From NCBI RefSeq assembly GCF_001039355.2, contig NW_019775647.1:268835-332834 (forward strand): 64,000 nucleotides of DNA. The letters run 5' to 3'. The notes beneath the pieces are model-generated. The model was not told the DNA's origin. It saw nothing but the letters and a program-made list of their open reading frames with translations, and made no database searches. The translations under genes were made by a program, and so were the position numbers. Shown here piece by piece: positions 60,550-64,000 of this stretch (position 1 is the stretch's first letter; every line of letters starts with the position of its first letter). The stretch comes from Lingula anatina. Taxonomy: Eukaryota; Brachiopoda; Lingulata; Lingulida; Lingulidae.

Positions 60550-61586
60550 GGGTAGACCGGGGCTAAACGCCCAGTCGGGGTCAAACGCCACCCGCTTTTT
60601 TTCAGGTATTACGAATAAATACGCGTCTCGTGATGTTTTGACCACTTCCGATTTCCAGCAGACTTATCCTCCATGACGGAGATGACCACAAACTAAAAAA
60701 TAAGCATTTTATGATAATTTGTTCATTTTTGCCTTGTTTACTGTTATTTAGCCTTTTCCTTAACATCAGTGACACCACCTACCAAATGCACGAATTCAAA
60801 AAACTTTGTTGGTGACAGATAGGATGGTATCAGACCTCCATACAAGTTTCGATGAAGTCAGATTGTATAAAACTTTTCCCGCCGAATTTTGAAAAAATAT
60901 ACAAAATCTCACTTTGGGGCAAAACGCCCATGCTGATATGGGGCAAAACGCCTATAGTGGGCGTTTTGCCCCGATCACTGGGCGTTTTGCCCCCTTTCGT
61001 TTTTAAATAAAAAATAATTCTAAAAAGATGCGGAAGTGTTCTTTCATGCATGTTTTTTTATTGTATATCATCAGTTATAACACTTATATGGGGAAAAGCC
61101 AAAGCAAGTGGCTGTACTAGGAACTTAATTTTGGAAGTATCACAGTGCCCTGTCGTAAAGAGTAGAATTACAGCTCATTCTGAATAAATTTGATGGGTAT
61201 GTTTATTATCTCAGTATCCCAAAATATTATATGTTGCTTTTAAAGGCTTACCAAGTTGTCTCGTAGAAATATAATTTGATTTTATTTTGCTTTGTACAAA
61301 GGCGGGGCATAACGCCTATAGTTTGGGGCAAGACGCCCACGGTGGGCGTTAAGCCCCGTGGTGCGAGGCGTAATGCCCCAGCCATGGGGCAAAAAGGCCG
61401 ATTTTATAATTTACCTATTTTTTACCTATAAGGTTTTTCTTTTGTTTGTTTCCAAAAGTGTTAGTATCAGTTTGTAGTCTAGTCAGCCCTTCATAGTTAA
61501 CACCCACTTTGAACGGTCTATACCTCCAGCAGGGAAAATTGTGATGTTTCTTGCTTAAGGGGGGCGTTTAGCCCCGGTCTACCCTA
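60549..61586. mobile_element. Foldback element with GGGGCAAAACGCC words
   Basis: Inverted ends AGGGTAGACCGGGGCTAAAC and GTTTAGCCCCGGTCTACCCT are perfect over about 25 bases. Clusters of GGGGCAAAACGCC and its inverse GGGCGTTTTGCCCC occur at 60915-60995 and 61300-61395, so several hairpins can form. Flanked by TA on both sides, consistent with insertion into a TA microsatellite. No long coding frame; non-autonomous. Confidence 0.85.
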
Positions 61587-62089
61587 NNNNNNNNNNNNNN
61601 NNNNNNNNNNNNNNNNNNNNNNNNNNNNNNNNNNNNNNNNNNNNNNNNNNNNNNNNNNNNNNNNNNNNNNNNNNNNNNNNNNNNNNNNNNNNNNNNNNNN
61701 NNNNNNNNNNNNNNNNNNNNNNNNNNNNNNNNNNNNNNNNNNNNNNNNNNNNNNNNNNNNNNNNNNNNNNNNNNNNNNNNNNNNNNNNNNNNNNNNNNNN
61801 NNNNNNNNNNNNNNNNNNNNNNNNNNNNNNNNNNNNNNNNNNNNNNNNNNNNNNNNNNNNNNNNNNNNNNNNNNNNNNNNNNNNNNNNNNNNNNNNNNNN
61901 NNNNNNNNNNNNNNNNNNNNNNNNNNNNNNNNNNNNNNNNNNNNNNNNNNNNNNNNNNNNNNNNNNNNNNNNNNNNNNNNNNNNNNNNNNNNNNNNNNNN
62001 NNNNNNNNNNNNNNNNNNNNNNNNNNNNNNNNNNNNNNNNNNNNNNNNNNNNNNNNNNNNNNNNNNNNNNNNNNNNNNNNNNNNNNNNN
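61587..62089. other. Assembly gap (503 N)
   Basis: A run of N. Any protein drawn across it is meaningless. Confidence 1.
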
Positions 62090-62450
62090 CCCAAAATATT
62101 ATATGTTGCTTTTAAAGGCTTACTAAGTTGTCTCGTAGAAATATAATTTGATTTTATTTTGCTTTGTACAAAGGCGGGGCATAACGCCTATAGTTTGGGG
62201 CAAGACGCCCACGGTGGGCGTTAAGCCCCGTGGTGCGAGGCGTAATGCCCCAGCCATGGGGCAAAAAGGCCGATTTTATAATTTACCTATTTTTTACCTA
62301 TAAGGTTTTTCTTTTGTTTGTTTCCAAAAGTGTTAGTATCAGTTTGTAGTCTAGTCAGCCCTTCATAGTTAACACCCACTTTGAACGGTCTATACCTCCA
62401 GCAGGGAAAATTGTGATGTTTCTTGCTTAAGGGGGGCGTTTAGCCCCGGT

Positions 62451-62458
<8 letters not shown>
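62090..62458. repeat. Repeat of the left gap flank (foldback right end)
   Basis: Matches 61218-61586 over 369 bases with essentially one change (CTTACCAAG against CTTACTAAG). It is probably the same locus placed twice around the gap, or two haplotypes. Confidence 0.9.

Positions 62459-62512
<54 letters not shown>
62457..62512. repeat. (TA)n microsatellite
   Basis: Right flank of the foldback element. Confidence 0.9.
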
Positions 62513-62515
<3 letters not shown>

Positions 62516-63706
62516 TAAAATTAATGCACGTGAAATGTATTCCCTTTAGTGAATGGCAATCATGGACCAAAAATAGGGGCAAACTCTCATCGCTGATATT
62601 AGACATTGCAGTCTCACTTACAGTGTAGTGCACTGGTCATCAGACGACATAATGTCATGAACCTACAGGCACCGGTATATTATAAGATACACCTTCACCA
62701 CTATAAGGCCCCCTTCTTATAGACGCCATAGTCTACATGGATCGAACCTACTTTGCAAGGACCTCGCTGTCTGCAATGGCACGCCTCCTCCTGACGTTAA
62801 GTACAATACAGAAAAGCTGGTGATTATTAACCTTTTCATCTTTTGCGGAAATACGAAGTGCGCATGACAGGAACCGCGCGCCACAGGGGTCATGGTAGTC
62901 CTCTGCTGTTTCCAGCAATGGCAATGCTAGGTGTAGATGATGTACAAGGTGCGCATATAAAAAGGTCGTTTGAAGCGTGCACTGCTTTCTGTCAAACTAA
63001 AAAGGTGGCTGAAGCACAGAAATGCGTAAACTGTAGGCAAGAAACAGCTATTTGGGCGGAGAATAAGCAATTAAACGTTTTCTTTCTCAGTTTAAATACG
63101 ATGCGCTGTACAACTAGACTTCACCTAAGCGTCCGAGCCTTGGCTGCACTTTCAATAGTGATGACAAACTAAAGCTTCAGAGTTCTTTTAAATGCTTCCG
63201 ATAATAAAGATATGCGAAAGGGACTCGTTATTTTCTTATATATAAAATCAAAATAGCCAGTAGACTCGTACACAGCTTTCAAGAGTGTGGACAGGTGCGT
63301 AGGCCTACGTCTTCACAATATTGCATGTATATATGCAAGCTGTGGCGATATCACCTCATTTACCGGCAGTGTCAATTCTTTACGATTTTTATGTCTTGTT
63401 TGAAGGATGTCTTAAGAGATTTTTAAAATGATAAAATGAAAAGATTTCCTGCATTGTTTGACTCGTACCTACTGTGTATACAGGTAAAACTGACACGCAG
63501 ATCGTTCGTCGATGAACTGATTAAATCGTTTGGTACCTGATAAGGCATCAGGTGTTACTTGATCAATTGTTCTGTAAGGGGGGCAGCCACAACTACGACC
63601 TTTCCTCTGTAATTAAAACCTTCTAATTTTAAGTGTTAAATAGGTGAGACAGGAATTCTCGAGTCTTTCCCAGAAGATAATTAAAGTTTACCGTGTCTTA
63701 CTGTAG
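62513..63706. other. Spacer, nothing recognised
   Basis: Mixed-composition sequence without a splice-consistent coding segment that I can support. Confidence 0.5.
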
Positions 63707-64000
63707 TAGGGGAAACCGGGGCTAGTTGGCCCAGTCAGACACTTTTTGCCTTGTAGAGCCAACTAGGAATGGGTTAGAGTAACAAAACCTTTTTCAAAGT
63801 AAGCCCCATGAACTAAGCTACGTATGCAACGTCATTATTTTTCAAATATAATGCCAGATGGCTCACAATTTGACAAAAAACGCAGTTGACGTCAGGGGGG
63901 CCAACTTGCCCCGCCACGGGGCAAGTTGGCCCCNAGAATGAACAACGATGATACATCTCTGTGAAACTTGAAACAATGAGCTTCAGTTTGATGCAATATA
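63707..64000. mobile_element. Foldback element with GGGGCAAGTTGGCCCC words (cut by window end)
   Basis: Starts TAGGGGAAACCGGGGCTAG, echoing the end of the element at 60549, but its repeated word is GGGGCAAGTTGGCCCC (63911-63933) rather than the AAACGCC type. The right end is outside the window. A single N lies at 63934. Confidence 0.65.

Noticed and set aside
61579-62094. 171-codon frame of unknown residues
   Set aside because: Translation of the N gap.
62843-63172. 109-codon plus-strand frame
   Set aside because: No recognisable motif, hydrophobic pattern or splice context; length is within chance expectation.
1-64000. CRISPR arrays, bacterial operons, tRNA or rRNA genes
   Set aside because: The window is intron-rich nuclear DNA of an animal; tandem repeats seen are micro- or minisatellites and no cloverleaf or rRNA sequence was recognised.

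Overview
The window is a stretch of a eukaryotic nuclear genome, from an animal. Genes are split into short exons with GT-AG introns, coding exons make up only about a tenth of the sequence, and the rest is AT-rich introns, microsatellites, palindromic (foldback or MITE-like) elements and a broken BEL/Pao retrotransposon. The gene content and repeat style fit a marine invertebrate such as a lophotrochozoan, lancelet or hemichordate, but the sequence alone does not fix the species. All exon structures here were built by hand from splice signals, reading phase and family resemblance.

Layout. (1) 29-8580, minus strand: an eight-exon 2-oxoglutarate/Fe(II) dioxygenase of the isopenicillin N synthase-like family, with a second, tandem copy of its last exon. 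(2) 10226-14226, minus strand: the kinetochore gene MIS12 in seven coding exons. (3) 15011-33782, plus strand: the 5' half of an ABCC4/MRP4-like ABC transporter, divergent from MIS12. It has four in-phase alternatives for exon 8 (the TM5-TM6 region of the first membrane domain) and a probable second copy of exon 5. No nucleotide-binding domain is visible downstream. (4) 33783-43700: duplicated intron units, a foldback element, a decayed BEL/Pao pol region, and a 4-kb nested inverted-repeat block. (5) 43995-52494: two proteinase K-like subtilases (family S8 with I9 propeptide) arranged head to head and sharing exon phases, so they are ancient tandem duplicates. The minus-strand copy has a one-residue deletion in the substrate loop and a lysine-rich tail. 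(6) 54210-57530, minus strand: a small gene for a protein I do not recognise, starting with a consensus N-myristoylation signal. (7) 57531-64000: repeats, including foldback elements built from GGGGCAAAACGCC-type words, a 503-base assembly gap and a duplicated gap flank.

The genes do not form a pathway. The most notable signal is the apparent mutually exclusive exon cluster in the ABCC transporter, which resembles the exon 4/exon 8 arrangement known for Drosophila MRP. The swapped terminal exon of the dioxygenase is second. Both swap a region tied to substrate or cofactor contact while the rest of the protein stays constant.
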